54,509 bases of DNA, taken from positions 1-54,509 of the forward strand of contig JBDRRS010000007.1 of the NCBI GenBank assembly GCA_043825615.1, given 5' to 3'. The stretch's first letter is position 1. Each line of letters begins with the position of its first letter. Shown piece after piece: positions 15,636-24,575 of this stretch. The notes under the pieces are model-generated. The model was not told the DNA's origin, did no database searches, and saw nothing but the letters and a program-made list of their open reading frames with translations. This DNA is from JBDRMV01 sp043825615. Its GTDB lineage: Bacteria > CG03. Position numbers and translations under genes: made by a program.

Positions 15636-16097
15636 TTAAAACTCCTCCGCAACAACACCCGCTATCATCCTGACCGTTTCAATGTCCTGCTGGGAAAGGA
15701 CTTCCTTCGACGTGAGTTTTTTCGCGTTAATAACGCCGATTGCCCTGCCGTTTTTTATCACCGGCACGCTTAAGCCGGAAGTTATATTCTCATACTTTGC
15801 CAAATGCGCAAAACTTCTGTGCTGGGAAACTTCGCCGACGATAAGAAACGGTTTTTTTTCTGAAACGGCGCGGCCGGCGACCCTCTCGCCGACTTTGATT
15901 TTTATCCCGAGTTTCTTGTTCGCGCTCTCGGCGTCGGGTTCTGCTGCCGCCACAATTTCTATCTCATCCGACGTTTCATCCCTGAGCATAAAAGAGCATC
16001 CGTCGGCTTTTATGAAACCGGCAAGAATCTTCAGTGCGACAACAACCACTTTCCTTTTTTCCGCTCCGAGCTTTTCATCCGACACAAAAACAGGCAT
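15636..16097 (-). CDS. GAF-domain sensor protein, first gene of the motor operon
   Basis: This 153-residue single GAF domain (about 18-150) has ADGCSFMLRDE, GIKIKVGERVAGRAV, ITSGLSVPVIKNGRAIGVINAKKL and ETVRMIAGVVAEEF. I chose the ATG at 16097 (MPVFVSDEKLG) because AGGGGG precedes it; a TTG farther out would extend it across a GC-rich hairpin. GAF domains bind small ligands or serve in signalling. A stand-alone copy heading the operon suggests input to motor control. The gene ends 5 nt before the rotor gene. Confidence 0.8.
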   Translation of the reverse strand: MPVFVSDEKLGAEKRKVVVVALKILAGFIKADGCSFMLRDETSDEIEIVAAAEPDAESANKKLGIKIKVGERVAGRAVSEKKPFLIVGEVSQHRSFAHLAKYENITSGLSVPVIKNGRAIGVINAKKLTSKEVLSQQDIETVRMIAGVVAEEF

Positions 16098-16173
16098 AAC
16101 ACCCCCTTCCCCCCGGCGATTCCGCCGGAGGAACAAGTAAGAATAATCACTTTACTCTTTCCCCGTGAAAGGC

Positions 16174-16202
16174 ATTATATAAATTATAATATGGGAAATC
16201 AA
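16174..16202 (-). promoter_or_regulatory. Promoter of the ten-gene motor operon
   Basis: On the minus strand TTGATT (16197-16202), 17 bp and a perfect TATAAT (16174-16179) point toward the GAF gene. The leader of about 70 nt contains a hairpin CCGGCG-attc-CGCCGG at about 16113-16128. A plus-strand TATAAT at 16185-16190 could serve nadE, so the two promoters would overlap head-to-head. Confidence 0.6.
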
Positions 16203-16220
16203 ATCTACTTAGGTGGTAAA

Positions 16221-17018
16221 ATGTTTTTTGATTTTGTAAAATACAAAAATATGAAATTGGAAAAACAGATTGCGAACTGGATTAAAGGACAGGTAAAAAA
16301 AGCAAAGGCAAAGGGTATTGTCGTCGGTTTGAGCGGCGGGGTGGACTCATCCCTCTGCGCGGCTCTGTGCAAAGAAGCCCTCGGTAAAAAACTTTTAGGG
16401 CTGATAATGCCCTGCCATTCGGACACCGTGGATACCGCAGACGCTCTGATGTTTTCCAAAAAATTCAACATCCGGACGAAAAAAATCGACCTGACAAAAA
16501 CTTATGACTCCCTGACCCTGCTGTATCCTTCCGGCGGCAAAACAGCGCTGGCAAACATAAAGCCGCGTCTCAGGATGATTACGCTGTACTACTTTGCCAA
16601 TTCTTTGAATTACCTGGTCTGCGGAACGGGGAATAAGAGCGAAGCAATGATGGGCTACTTCACCAAATACGGAGACGGCGGCGCCGACATTCTGCCGCTG
16701 GGCGATATTCTGAAGACGGAAGTGCGGCACCTCGCCCGTAATATGGGCATACCAAAAAAAATAATTGACAAAGCCCCTTCGGCGGGCCTCTGGAAAGGAC
16801 AAACCGACGAGGGGGAAATGAAGATTACCTACGATAACCTTGACGCTCTTTTATCAAAATTATCTCCTTATCCGGATGGCGGGAGGCTGAAAGTGCGCCG
16901 TGGCGTGGTGGCGTCCGAATTAAAAAAATGGTTGAAAACAAAAAACAAACTGGTAAAAAGAAAAATAAAACAGTCGCGGCACAAACTGTCCCCCCCCCCT
17001 GTTTTCCGGAAATCGTAA
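16221..17018 (+). CDS. nadE: NH3-dependent NAD+ synthetase
   Basis: The protein has about 265 residues from the ATG giving MFFDFVKYKN. It has the PP-loop GLSGGVDSS, GTGNKSEAMMGYFTKYGDGG, and APSAGLWKGQTDEGEM, all diagnostic of NadE. It makes NAD+ from deamido-NAD, ATP and ammonia in the cytosol. I prefer 16221 over an ATG at 16191 because AGGTGG precedes it and the likely -10 box ends at 16190. A segment near residue 220 (PYPDGGRLKVRRGVVAS) is encoded by DNA resembling the operon's dispersed repeat. A run of ten C residues lies near the 3' end. Confidence 0.92.
   Translation: MFFDFVKYKNMKLEKQIANWIKGQVKKAKAKGIVVGLSGGVDSSLCAALCKEALGKKLLGLIMPCHSDTVDTADALMFSKKFNIRTKKIDLTKTYDSLTLLYPSGGKTALANIKPRLRMITLYYFANSLNYLVCGTGNKSEAMMGYFTKYGDGGADILPLGDILKTEVRHLARNMGIPKKIIDKAPSAGLWKGQTDEGEMKITYDNLDALLSKLSPYPDGGRLKVRRGVVASELKKWLKTKNKLVKRKIKQSRHKLSPPPVFRKS
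16862..16919. repeat. Repeat-derived insertion inside nadE
   Basis: CTTATCCGGATGGCGGGAGG at the left and GGTGGCGTCC at the right match the ends of the repeat at 11095-11139; the middle differs. It is in frame and lengthens the loop before the C-terminal NadE motif. Confidence 0.45.
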
Positions 17019-17049
17019 CGGGGTGGTTTTCGGATAAAAAAAACTTCTA

Positions 17050-18000
17050 TTATTTAGACGGACTTTCTCCGGGAACAAACGGCGTCGTTACCCTGTCTAT
17101 ATCCATGGGTATCAATGCTATCTCAATCCTTCTGTTTTTCGTTCTCCCCTCTACCGTGTCATTTGTATCAATGGGTTTGGTGTCGGCATATCCTGCCACC
17201 GAAATAAATATTGAGTCAATACCCACTTTGTCTATCAGATATCTGGCTATGTTCGTCGCTCTCGCTGTTGAAAGCTCCCAGTTTGTGGGGTATTTGCCCC
17301 TTAGTTTGGGTCCAATCGGCACATTATCCGTATGTCCTTCAATACGGATTTGTTTGTCTTTGATATTCTTTAAAATATTCCCGACCCTGTTGAGGACCTG
17401 TTTGCCTTCTTTCCGGACTTCAGCCTCTCCCAGCGGAAACATCAGTTTATCCACGATGTTAACCGACAACTTGTCTTTAAGCTGAGTAATTTTTATCTGT
17501 CCGTCCTGCACTTCCTTTTCCATATCCTGGACAAGATTCTCGTATGTTGACTTCAATCTGCCGACTTCGTCTTCTTTTGCTTTTGATACCGCGTCTATAC
17601 TGTCCTGCAGTTCGATATTCATGGCATTCGCAGCGGACAGCTGTTTCTTTAAATCCAATACGGTTTTTTCTTTTTCCCGTTTACTAACGGTAAGGTCCGC
17701 TATCAATTTGTCTTTTTCGCTTTTTTTGGCCTCCAGCACGGATATGAGATTACTGCTGTCTTTCTGCAAAATTGAATACTGCTCTTTGATTTCCGCCGCC
17801 TCAAGTTCGAGTTTCTGTTTCTCGTTAGAGACCGTCTGCAGGCTTTCTTCCGCCTGCTTCAACTTTGTTATAAGTTCGTCATTCCCGTTACGAAGAACTT
17901 CCGTTTCCTCTACTTTCATCCGGTACTTCCCGGTCGTAACGCATCCGACCAAAAAAACGCAAAATAAACCCATGGCTAAATTCTTAACGCTTCTTTTCAT
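17050..18000 (-). CDS. OmpA-family lipoprotein with coiled coil
   Basis: This 316-residue protein has a lipoprotein signal (FCVFLVGC). A long coiled-coil region follows at about 30-175 (EESLQTVSNEKQKLELEAAEIKEQ type heptads), then an OmpA peptidoglycan-binding domain (LMFPLGEAEV, EGHTDNVPIG, RTKNRRIEIAL). The start at 18000 is preceded by AGGAGAG; an in-frame codon at 18018 is less likely. Lipid anchoring plus peptidoglycan binding would span outer membrane to cell wall. It lies near the motor operon on the same strand but is separated by nadE. It could be a distant part of that system or a general tether. Confidence 0.85.
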   Translation of the reverse strand: MKRSVKNLAMGLFCVFLVGCVTTGKYRMKVEETEVLRNGNDELITKLKQAEESLQTVSNEKQKLELEAAEIKEQYSILQKDSSNLISVLEAKKSEKDKLIADLTVSKREKEKTVLDLKKQLSAANAMNIELQDSIDAVSKAKEDEVGRLKSTYENLVQDMEKEVQDGQIKITQLKDKLSVNIVDKLMFPLGEAEVRKEGKQVLNRVGNILKNIKDKQIRIEGHTDNVPIGPKLRGKYPTNWELSTARATNIARYLIDKVGIDSIFISVAGYADTKPIDTNDTVEGRTKNRRIEIALIPMDIDRVTTPFVPGESPSK

Positions 18001-18098
18001 CTTCTCTCCTTTTAGCAAATTCCAATTGCCCTAAACCTATAAACACCCCTGCACTTTAAAACCGGTTCCATGTGTTTTAGCGGGTAATTGTACTAAAT

Positions 18099-18254
18099 TT
18101 ATGACACATCCAACAAATATTTATTGCTGACATTATCAAATGCCATATACATGTCACCATCGGATAAGATATCATTAACATCAACAGCAATCTCGGTGTC
18201 CATACTACCGTCTGTGCTGACAAAACGGGCGCGTTGACAGTGTTGTTCTTTACT
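18099..18254 (-). pseudogene. Possible gene remnant upstream of manA
   Basis: An open frame of 51 codons reads with natural-looking composition (FVSTDGSMDTEIAVDVNDI ... NKYLLDVS*) but lacks a convincing start and ribosome-binding site. An internal ATG at 18203 would give 34 residues. I do not recognise the family. Confidence 0.2.
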
Positions 18255-18261
18255 TTATACG
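18234..18261 (+). promoter_or_regulatory. Promoter of manA
   Basis: TTGACA (18234-18239), 16 bp and TATACG (18256-18261) lie 25 bp upstream of the manA start. The -35 box is consensus and the -10 box is weaker. Confidence 0.45.
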
Positions 18262-18286
18262 ATTTTTTGAGATAATATAAAGCGAT

Positions 18287-19708
18287 ATGAACACAATCCT
18301 TGCGTTTAAAAAAAGCCCCTGTCCTTTGATATTAAACTGTAAAATAATGACCGGTGATGAAGGTTATAAATGGGGCGATAAGAAATTTATTCCCGATTTA
18401 ATAGGTCTTGATAATACGGATGCAAAACCGTTTGCCGAACTTTGGATTGGCGCCCATCCAAAGGCACCCGCACGTATAAAAGTTAAAGGGACAATGATCG
18501 ATTTTGATAAAATAATCAGAGGAGCCGCTTATGAAATTCTCGGTAAGGATGTATCAGATAAATTTTCAAAAAAGCTGCCTTATTTGTTAAAAATAATAAC
18601 AGCTCAAAATTCATTATCCATTCAGGCGCATCCTGATAAAAAACATGCAGAAGCCGGATTTGAAAAGGAAAATATTTCAGGGATAGATTCGAATGCTTAT
18701 AATCGCAGTTACAAAGATACCAATCATAAACCTGAACTTATATGTGCAATTACAAAATTCTGGGTGTTAAACGGATTCATGGCTCCCATGAAAATCATTG
18801 ATTCTTTCTCTCTGATTGACATCCCCGAAATAAGAAAGGAATTCAAAATCTTTAAAGATAAAATAAAAAAGTCACAAAATAACGACACAATTCAAAAGAA
18901 AGCGTTAAAAGATTTTTACTCAATCCTGATGAAGGATGCAGGCGCTAAAGATAAAAACGGCAAAGAACGGTTAAGAATTAAGGCAATTATTTCGCACATA
19001 ACGAATTATGCCCAAAACAGAATCGGCAAAATTTTAAATATTCAGGGGAATTGCATCTTAAAAGATGCGGTTGCCCGCGCCGCGGCCGCGGGAAAAATAG
19101 ATGAATTGAAGCGTGAAATCTGGACGCTGAAAGTCAATGAGCAATATAAGGACGACTTTGGTATTTTAGCTGTTTATTTTTTGAACTTAATTCAATTACA
19201 GCCGGGCGAGGCAATGTATTTACCCGCGGGAGAATTGCACGCATATCTCGGCAAATTAAATCCCGCCTCCCCGTATGAAGGCGCAGCGGTAGAATTAATG
19301 GCAAATTCCGATAATGTCCTGCGGGGAGGTTTAACGAATAAATACATAGATGTATGCGAACTTCTGAATATACTGACCTTTACGAGTGCAGAACCAAAAA
19401 TTATTTTTCCATTACCTGCCGCATGCGCTGAAAGAATCTATAAGACACCGGCTGATGAATTTGAGTTGAGTATAATTGAACTTACCGGGAATCAGGTTTT
19501 TACAAGCGATATAAAACACAGCGCCGATATATTTATTGTAATGAAGGGTTTTGCAGAAGTAACAGACGCCAGAAATAACATGCTGGAAATTAAGAAGGGT
19601 GGAGCTTTCATGGTGCCTGCCATATCGGGAAAATATACAATCAGGTCTTTAGACGCTGATTCTGTGCTTTATAAGGCGAGTGTGCCGATTTCTCTATCGG
19701 TTTGTTAA
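18287..19708 (+). CDS. manA: Mannose-6-phosphate isomerase, class I
   Basis: This 473-residue protein has the zinc-site motifs of the class I cupin enzyme: SIQAHPDK, NHKPELICA and PAGELHAYLGK. The later VELMANSDNVLRGGLTNKY block carries the catalytic Arg. It interconverts fructose-6-phosphate and mannose-6-phosphate in the cytosol. Mannose-6-phosphate feeds GDP-mannose and mannoside synthesis. Length is somewhat above the bacterial norm of about 390-420. It stands alone on the plus strand, convergent with glycosyltransferase and GH130 genes that plausibly use or recycle mannose. Confidence 0.92.
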   Translation: MNTILAFKKSPCPLILNCKIMTGDEGYKWGDKKFIPDLIGLDNTDAKPFAELWIGAHPKAPARIKVKGTMIDFDKIIRGAAYEILGKDVSDKFSKKLPYLLKIITAQNSLSIQAHPDKKHAEAGFEKENISGIDSNAYNRSYKDTNHKPELICAITKFWVLNGFMAPMKIIDSFSLIDIPEIRKEFKIFKDKIKKSQNNDTIQKKALKDFYSILMKDAGAKDKNGKERLRIKAIISHITNYAQNRIGKILNIQGNCILKDAVARAAAAGKIDELKREIWTLKVNEQYKDDFGILAVYFLNLIQLQPGEAMYLPAGELHAYLGKLNPASPYEGAAVELMANSDNVLRGGLTNKYIDVCELLNILTFTSAEPKIIFPLPAACAERIYKTPADEFELSIIELTGNQVFTSDIKHSADIFIVMKGFAEVTDARNNMLEIKKGGAFMVPAISGKYTIRSLDADSVLYKASVPISLSVC

Positions 19709-19710
19709 GA

Positions 19711-19735
19711 GGGACGCTTCGCAGTCCCGTTTATT
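19711..19735 (+). terminator. Probable intrinsic terminator after manA
   Basis: A short stem GGGAC ... GTCCC (19711-19728) is followed by a T/A-rich tract (GTTTATTAT) a few bases after the manA stop. Confidence 0.45.
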
Positions 19736-19767
19736 ATAATCTGCGTTCTTCAAGCGACGGTTTTTAT

Positions 19768-20901
19768 CTAATATTTCAGGAGAGATCTATAAAGACTCAT
19801 GTGGATATTTGCTGTTTCTTCCCATGAAGTCATACGTCTGAATTGGTCAATCCTTGTAATAACGAAGTTTCTGAAAATAGGGTCTTCTAACAGTCTGAGC
19901 GCAATTTTTGCCATTCCATCCGTATTGCTCGGCAGTACCAGCAATTCCTCGCATATCGCTGTTAATTCTTCGAATTTGGGCAGTCTTGAAGCAATCACCG
20001 GTTTTTTTGCGCCAAGCGCCAGATGAAGAGCCCCCGATACTGCCCTGTTTTCTTCAAAATAAGGAAACAGCGCTATATCTGCGGCTCCCAGCAGATACTG
20101 CAAATCTTCATTCGGATAAAACATCCGGTTATACAGAACATATTTTTTTAAACCCATTCTTTTTATTTTTTCTTGGAGAGACCTTTCATATTTTATATCC
20201 GAACCACTGGCATTGGGCGCAAGACCGCCTGATATAAAAAGACGCACATCGCCTCTCTTCTTTAATATTTTTATAAGAACTTTCAGCGCTATATGTATGC
20301 ACTTGTGTTTTTTTATGAACCCGAAACAGACAAGCAGTTTTGTATTCAGCGGCAGGCCTAATTTATTTCGGGAAATGTTTTTACTCTTATTGGTAATCAA
20401 TGTACCGTGGGGAATAATATTAATTTTCGAGAGTGGCACACCGATACGATTCAGTATCAAGCTCTGTGAGGCAGAGTGCACCACGATACTATCAACGAAC
20501 TGGGATAATCTGGCGACATAAGATTCATTAATCATGCCCTTTTTTGAGAATTGCGCCGGAATCAGACAATGAAACGTGATTATCTTTCTCGTATTTTTGC
20601 CTAACCTAAACAATAATGACAATAACCGATCGTCAAATCCGTATATTTTGTATTCATGCTGAATGTGCAGTATATCTATATCGTCGGTATATTGAAGAAT
20701 CTGAGACGCATAATCCTGCTTTCGGCTCCAGCACGGAATGACTTTATATCTTTTCTTCTGACGAAAAACGGACTCGTTTTCAGAAAGTATTGTGACATCG
20801 GCTGATGAGTCAATCTTTTTTACTGCATGAGCAAGGTAATATGAATACGTTGCAATCCCGCATTCTTGCGGCACATAGGGAGAAATGTAAGCTATTTTCA
20901 T
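19768..20901 (-). CDS. Family 4 glycosyltransferase
   Basis: This 377-residue protein has a GT-B fold: N-terminal ISPYVPQECGIATYSYYL, then HIQHEYKIYG, IIPHGT, LVCFGFIKKHKCIHIAL, and the nucleotide-sugar side GALHLALGAKKPVIAS. The classical E-x7-E is degenerate (ENRAVSGALHLA). Acceptor and donor are unknown. It lies 22 nt after the GH130 gene on the same strand, in a three-gene set glycosyltransferase-GH130-glycosyltransferase. A mannoside-related role is inferred from the neighbours. Confidence 0.8.
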   Translation of the reverse strand: MKIAYISPYVPQECGIATYSYYLAHAVKKIDSSADVTILSENESVFRQKKRYKVIPCWSRKQDYASQILQYTDDIDILHIQHEYKIYGFDDRLLSLLFRLGKNTRKIITFHCLIPAQFSKKGMINESYVARLSQFVDSIVVHSASQSLILNRIGVPLSKINIIPHGTLITNKSKNISRNKLGLPLNTKLLVCFGFIKKHKCIHIALKVLIKILKKRGDVRLFISGGLAPNASGSDIKYERSLQEKIKRMGLKKYVLYNRMFYPNEDLQYLLGAADIALFPYFEENRAVSGALHLALGAKKPVIASRLPKFEELTAICEELLVLPSNTDGMAKIALRLLEDPIFRNFVITRIDQFRRMTSWEETANIHMSLYRSLLKY

Positions 20902-20923
20902 CCGCCGCAGTGAGAACCTGTTC

Positions 20924-21850
20924 TTAAAATAATTTTAGAACATCCTTCATATCCGCATAAGCAACGCCTATCACTGTATCCGCCGCTCCGTAGTAAACAA
21001 GCAATTGGCCGTCTTTTTCGACACAGCCGCAGGTAAAAGTTACATTGGAAACATCCCCTATTTTTTCATATTCTTCACCGGGTTCAAGCACCGGTTCCGG
21101 GTGGCGGTATACGACTTTAGTCGGATCTTCAAGATCCAGGAAAGCAATACCTAACCGGTAGCACATCTTATTATCAACCGCATGATATACGATAAGCCAG
21201 CCCTTTTCTGTTTTTATGGGCGTGGCCCCGCCGCCGATCTTCCATTTTTCCCATCCGTGGCCCTGAGGATACATGACGACTGTATTATCTCTGAATTCTT
21301 TTAAATCTTCCGAAAAACCTATCCATATGTGCTGCGGGATCCTGTGCATCAGGACATATTTTCCCTTGATTTTTTCAGGGAACATCGCCGCATCTTTATT
21401 GTCCGTAAATGGAAAAGGATATATCCTTTCGCTCCAATTCCATCTCTTATTCAGAAAATCATCTACCGAAATAGTGGAAATCGCTATCTGGACCCATTTA
21501 AGCTGCTTCTCCATTCCGGGAACCATACCGTATGCCGAATAAGTCATATAAAGCCGGTCGCCGATTTGCGCAATTCTGGGATCTTCCACGCCGAAACAGT
21601 CCACATCAGAATCCATGGATACGCCAAAAATCGGCTTATCCAACCGCTCATCAATAACAAACCCGTCTTTTGAAGAAGCGTATCCGCATCTTGAAATACC
21701 GCCCTTGCAGCCTCTGGCCCTGTAAACAAGGTGCACTGTACCGTTAATATTAACTGCCGCCGTATTGAAAACGACAAGCGCCTCCCAATCATGTTCAATT
21801 ATCGGTTTCAATATCGGGTTCTTTTTGTACCTTTTTAATGTAAATGTCAT
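20924..21850 (-). CDS. GH130 family beta-mannoside phosphorylase
   Basis: This 308-residue five-bladed propeller enzyme has VYRARG near the start, the catalytic-acid motif CFGVEDPRI, MHRIPQHIWIGFS, GGGATPIKTEKGWLIVYHAVD and VYYGAADTVIGVAYA. GH130 enzymes split beta-mannosides with phosphate and release mannose-1-phosphate; subfamily and linkage cannot be told here. A strong AAGGAG site precedes the ATG. It sits between two glycosyltransferases, suggesting coupled synthesis and turnover of an oligosaccharide. Confidence 0.87.
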   Translation of the reverse strand: MTFTLKRYKKNPILKPIIEHDWEALVVFNTAAVNINGTVHLVYRARGCKGGISRCGYASSKDGFVIDERLDKPIFGVSMDSDVDCFGVEDPRIAQIGDRLYMTYSAYGMVPGMEKQLKWVQIAISTISVDDFLNKRWNWSERIYPFPFTDNKDAAMFPEKIKGKYVLMHRIPQHIWIGFSEDLKEFRDNTVVMYPQGHGWEKWKIGGGATPIKTEKGWLIVYHAVDNKMCYRLGIAFLDLEDPTKVVYRHPEPVLEPGEEYEKIGDVSNVTFTCGCVEKDGQLLVYYGAADTVIGVAYADMKDVLKLF

Positions 21851-21874
21851 AATAACTCCTTTCTGACGATCAAC

Positions 21875-22933
21875 CTACTTAAGTTCCTTAAACAGTTCAA
21901 TGAACTTCCCGGCTACTGCAGTAGCTGAATTTTCTTTAATAAACTTTTCTCTTTCTCTGTTTATCACTTCATACCGCTTATCTTTATCAAAGACGGACTT
22001 TATCCCGGAAACAAGCTCTTCGGTATTAGTAAAACTGATAATAGCGTCACCGAACATAACCGTAAAATCAGACGCTAACGCAACGATGGGGCAGCCGGAA
22101 CCCAGGCACTGGAATATTGTGCTTGAAAGGACAACCCGTCCGACATTCGGTTTGTTAACTACTAATACGTCAACAGCCTGAAGATACTCGTAAAGCTTGT
22201 TGATATCCGGAGCTTCCACCCTTATTTCCATATCCACAATGCCGCTCTGCTTAAATGCCTTGAGCATTTCAAGCGCCCGGCCCTGGTTTGTAACCCCTAA
22301 TACATAAAGCGGATAATCATTTTTAAGCGGCGCAATAGCGGGGATAAGAAGCGACGCCGCATATGATGCCGGACCAAACGTAAGAACAATTTTTTTCTCT
22401 TTAGGCAGACCTAATTTTTTTCTGGCGGCCTGTTTATCGCCCGTCTGCATATCATGCGCCGGATACGGAATCATATGAATCTTATTCTCGTCACACGTCT
22501 TTTTTAAAAAATTTCTATAACGTTCATCAAAAGCAATAACTGCATCCCAGTCGAACTGATAAAAAGACGGGTCTTTGGCTAATTCACCGTCGTGAATCAC
22601 GCTTATTGTTTTTGCTTTCTTACTGATTCTATGAAAGATTTTACCGAGTAAGTCCTTCGGCAGCATACCAAGATCCTCGACGATGAAATAATCATACTCT
22701 GAGATAAGAAACGGCACAGGATCAAGCTGTGGGGACTTCGCATTACTTGTCGTTATACAACGCGTTACATAGGGCTCGTCTTCACCGATAATATTGGTTC
22801 CGTGAAAGCTTTCTTTTAAAAACGTGAATACTTCCAGATGATGCCCCTGACAGACAAAAGCCCGTCCTATCATTTCACTGTGATAAGAAGCTCCTGAATC
22901 AGTATTCCAACCGCCCATAATTGCTATTTTCAT
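21875..22933 (-). CDS. Glycosyltransferase (GT-B, GT4-like)
   Basis: The protein has about 352 residues from MKIAIMGGWNTDSGASYH, with GGGGGTTGTT upstream; an in-frame codon at 22975 would add 14 unlikely residues. The N-domain has FIVEDLGMLPKDLLG and VIHDGELAKD. The C-domain has LTFGPASYAASLLI and a PNVGRVVLSSTIFQCLGSGCPIVAL block. Substrate unknown. It is the upstream member of the three-gene set with GH130 and the other glycosyltransferase, with gaps of about 22-24 nt. Confidence 0.75.
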   Translation of the reverse strand: MKIAIMGGWNTDSGASYHSEMIGRAFVCQGHHLEVFTFLKESFHGTNIIGEDEPYVTRCITTSNAKSPQLDPVPFLISEYDYFIVEDLGMLPKDLLGKIFHRISKKAKTISVIHDGELAKDPSFYQFDWDAVIAFDERYRNFLKKTCDENKIHMIPYPAHDMQTGDKQAARKKLGLPKEKKIVLTFGPASYAASLLIPAIAPLKNDYPLYVLGVTNQGRALEMLKAFKQSGIVDMEIRVEAPDINKLYEYLQAVDVLVVNKPNVGRVVLSSTIFQCLGSGCPIVALASDFTVMFGDAIISFTNTEELVSGIKSVFDKDKRYEVINREREKFIKENSATAVAGKFIELFKELK

Positions 22934-23183
22934 AACAACCCCCAAAATACCCCGAAAGGGCACGCTACACAGCACCTAAACGGCAGGCTGCGCACTTCTG
23001 CTCCTGCGGACAGGTCACAGACAAGGAGCCACGGGCAGATTTCCCTTCAGGAAGGCATTCGCGCTCGCAACCGTGGGAATTCTACTATTAATGCAGCTTA
23101 ATCTTCTTTTATTATAGAATTATTCTGAAGTGAAATCAAGCCCCTTGCGAAGGGTATTCCAGAGATTTATATCTGATTTTTTA

Positions 23184-24575
23184 TTACGGTAAAGATTCCT
23201 CCATAATTTCATATGTAAGATTTATTTCATCCACCAGTCTTTTTTTCATCCAGCTGCCTTTGAGAAACCAGAACAATGCAAGAAGTCCGCCGGTAAGATT
23301 ACTCAGAGGAAAAGCCCACCATATTCCTTTTTCCGAAAGCGCGGAGTAATTGGAAAGCCCGTAAGCAAGACCGATTCTGATTATAAGAAAACTCGCCAGC
23401 GTAAATAACATAGCGGCAACGGTATTTCCCGAACCCCTGAAGGCGCCGCCGAGAACTATCTGAAGCCCTGCAAAACCGAAAGTCAAGGAGACGATTTTAA
23501 TAAAAAGGGAACCTGTTTCAATGACATAGGGGTCGCCCGGTATAAAAAACGAGATAAGATTGCCCGAGAAAATATAGAACATGGCCCCCGCCGCAGTCAT
23601 CAGCACAAATGTCAAACCGGCGGCAATAGCCGCTGTCCTGGCCGCCCTGTCCGGTTTACCAGCGCCGATATTCTGCCCTACAAGAGTTGTCGTCGCCATG
23701 GCAACACCGACGGCAGGTATTATTATAAAACTCAATATCCTTGTGACTATGCCGTAGGACGCGACAACGGTCGTGCCGAAAGCTCCGACGAGAAATATCA
23801 TCACCGTAAAACTGAACGCCCTGATGGAATGTTCCACCGAAGCGGGCAAACCCAGCAGGAGGAGTTTTTTCGTCAACGGCCAGTCCGGTTTGAAATACAC
23901 AAGACGAAGTTTTATCCCGTATTTGCCGCTTAGAAACATACTCAGAGCTATCGCCGCAGCGAGCCCTTCGGTAATTATTGTCGCCATTGCCGCCCCTGCA
24001 ACGCCGTATGCCGGGATTGGCCCCCACCCCATAATGAAAATCGGGTCCGCAAGAAAATTCAGAATTACCGTCCCCAGAACGATAAACATAGGAATTTTGA
24101 CGACGCCCACCCCCCTGAGAATGGACTGGAACACAAAAAATGAAAACAGGAAAATAAGCCCTACAAAAGAGACCTTAAGATATGCTACCGCCCCCGGTAT
24201 CACCGCGGGCTCCGCCCCTGTGAGATTGATAAGAAACGGCGTAAGCATATAACCTGCCGCCGATATTAAAATAGATATGACTCCCAGTATAAGAAGAGTT
24301 TGAGACGCTATGTAATCAATACCGCCGGCGCCCTTGCCTTTATACTGCGCAACAAGAATGGTGCCGGCTATCGAAATCCCTGCGCCAAACGAAATCAGCA
24401 GAAAAAGTATCGGAAAACTGAAAGATACCGCGGCGACAGCTTCCTGTCCCACACGGCCCACCCAGAAGATATCTGTAAGATTGTAAACCGTCTGGAGAAT
24501 GTTTGCCATCGCCACGGGCCATGAAATTCTGAAAATGGCCTTGAGTATGGAACCTTCCGTTAAACTATGTTGCAT
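23184..24575 (-). CDS. MATE family multidrug/sodium antiporter
   Basis: This 463-residue membrane protein has twelve hydrophobic segments and MATE motifs in both halves: ISWPVAMANILQTVYNLTDIFWVGRVG near the N-terminus and GLPASVEHSIRAFSF mid-way. It exports organic cations or drugs in exchange for Na+ or H+. The substrate cannot be read from sequence. It follows treT on the same strand after 70 nt and may not share its function. Confidence 0.88.
   Translation of the reverse strand: MQHSLTEGSILKAIFRISWPVAMANILQTVYNLTDIFWVGRVGQEAVAAVSFSFPILFLLISFGAGISIAGTILVAQYKGKGAGGIDYIASQTLLILGVISILISAAGYMLTPFLINLTGAEPAVIPGAVAYLKVSFVGLIFLFSFFVFQSILRGVGVVKIPMFIVLGTVILNFLADPIFIMGWGPIPAYGVAGAAMATIITEGLAAAIALSMFLSGKYGIKLRLVYFKPDWPLTKKLLLLGLPASVEHSIRAFSFTVMIFLVGAFGTTVVASYGIVTRILSFIIIPAVGVAMATTTLVGQNIGAGKPDRAARTAAIAAGLTFVLMTAAGAMFYIFSGNLISFFIPGDPYVIETGSLFIKIVSLTFGFAGLQIVLGGAFRGSGNTVAAMLFTLASFLIIRIGLAYGLSNYSALSEKGIWWAFPLSNLTGGLLALFWFLKGSWMKKRLVDEINLTYEIMEESLP

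Noticed and set aside
7783..16202. Reading the motor operon as an ordinary flagellar operon, or as ExbB/ExbD-Tol
   Set aside because: No export, rod, hook or filament genes are present, and the rotor is a truncated FliF-FliG fusion. The MotA-like protein has four spans and MotA channel motifs, unlike ExbB/TolQ, and the MotB-like proteins have OmpA domains, unlike ExbD/TolR.
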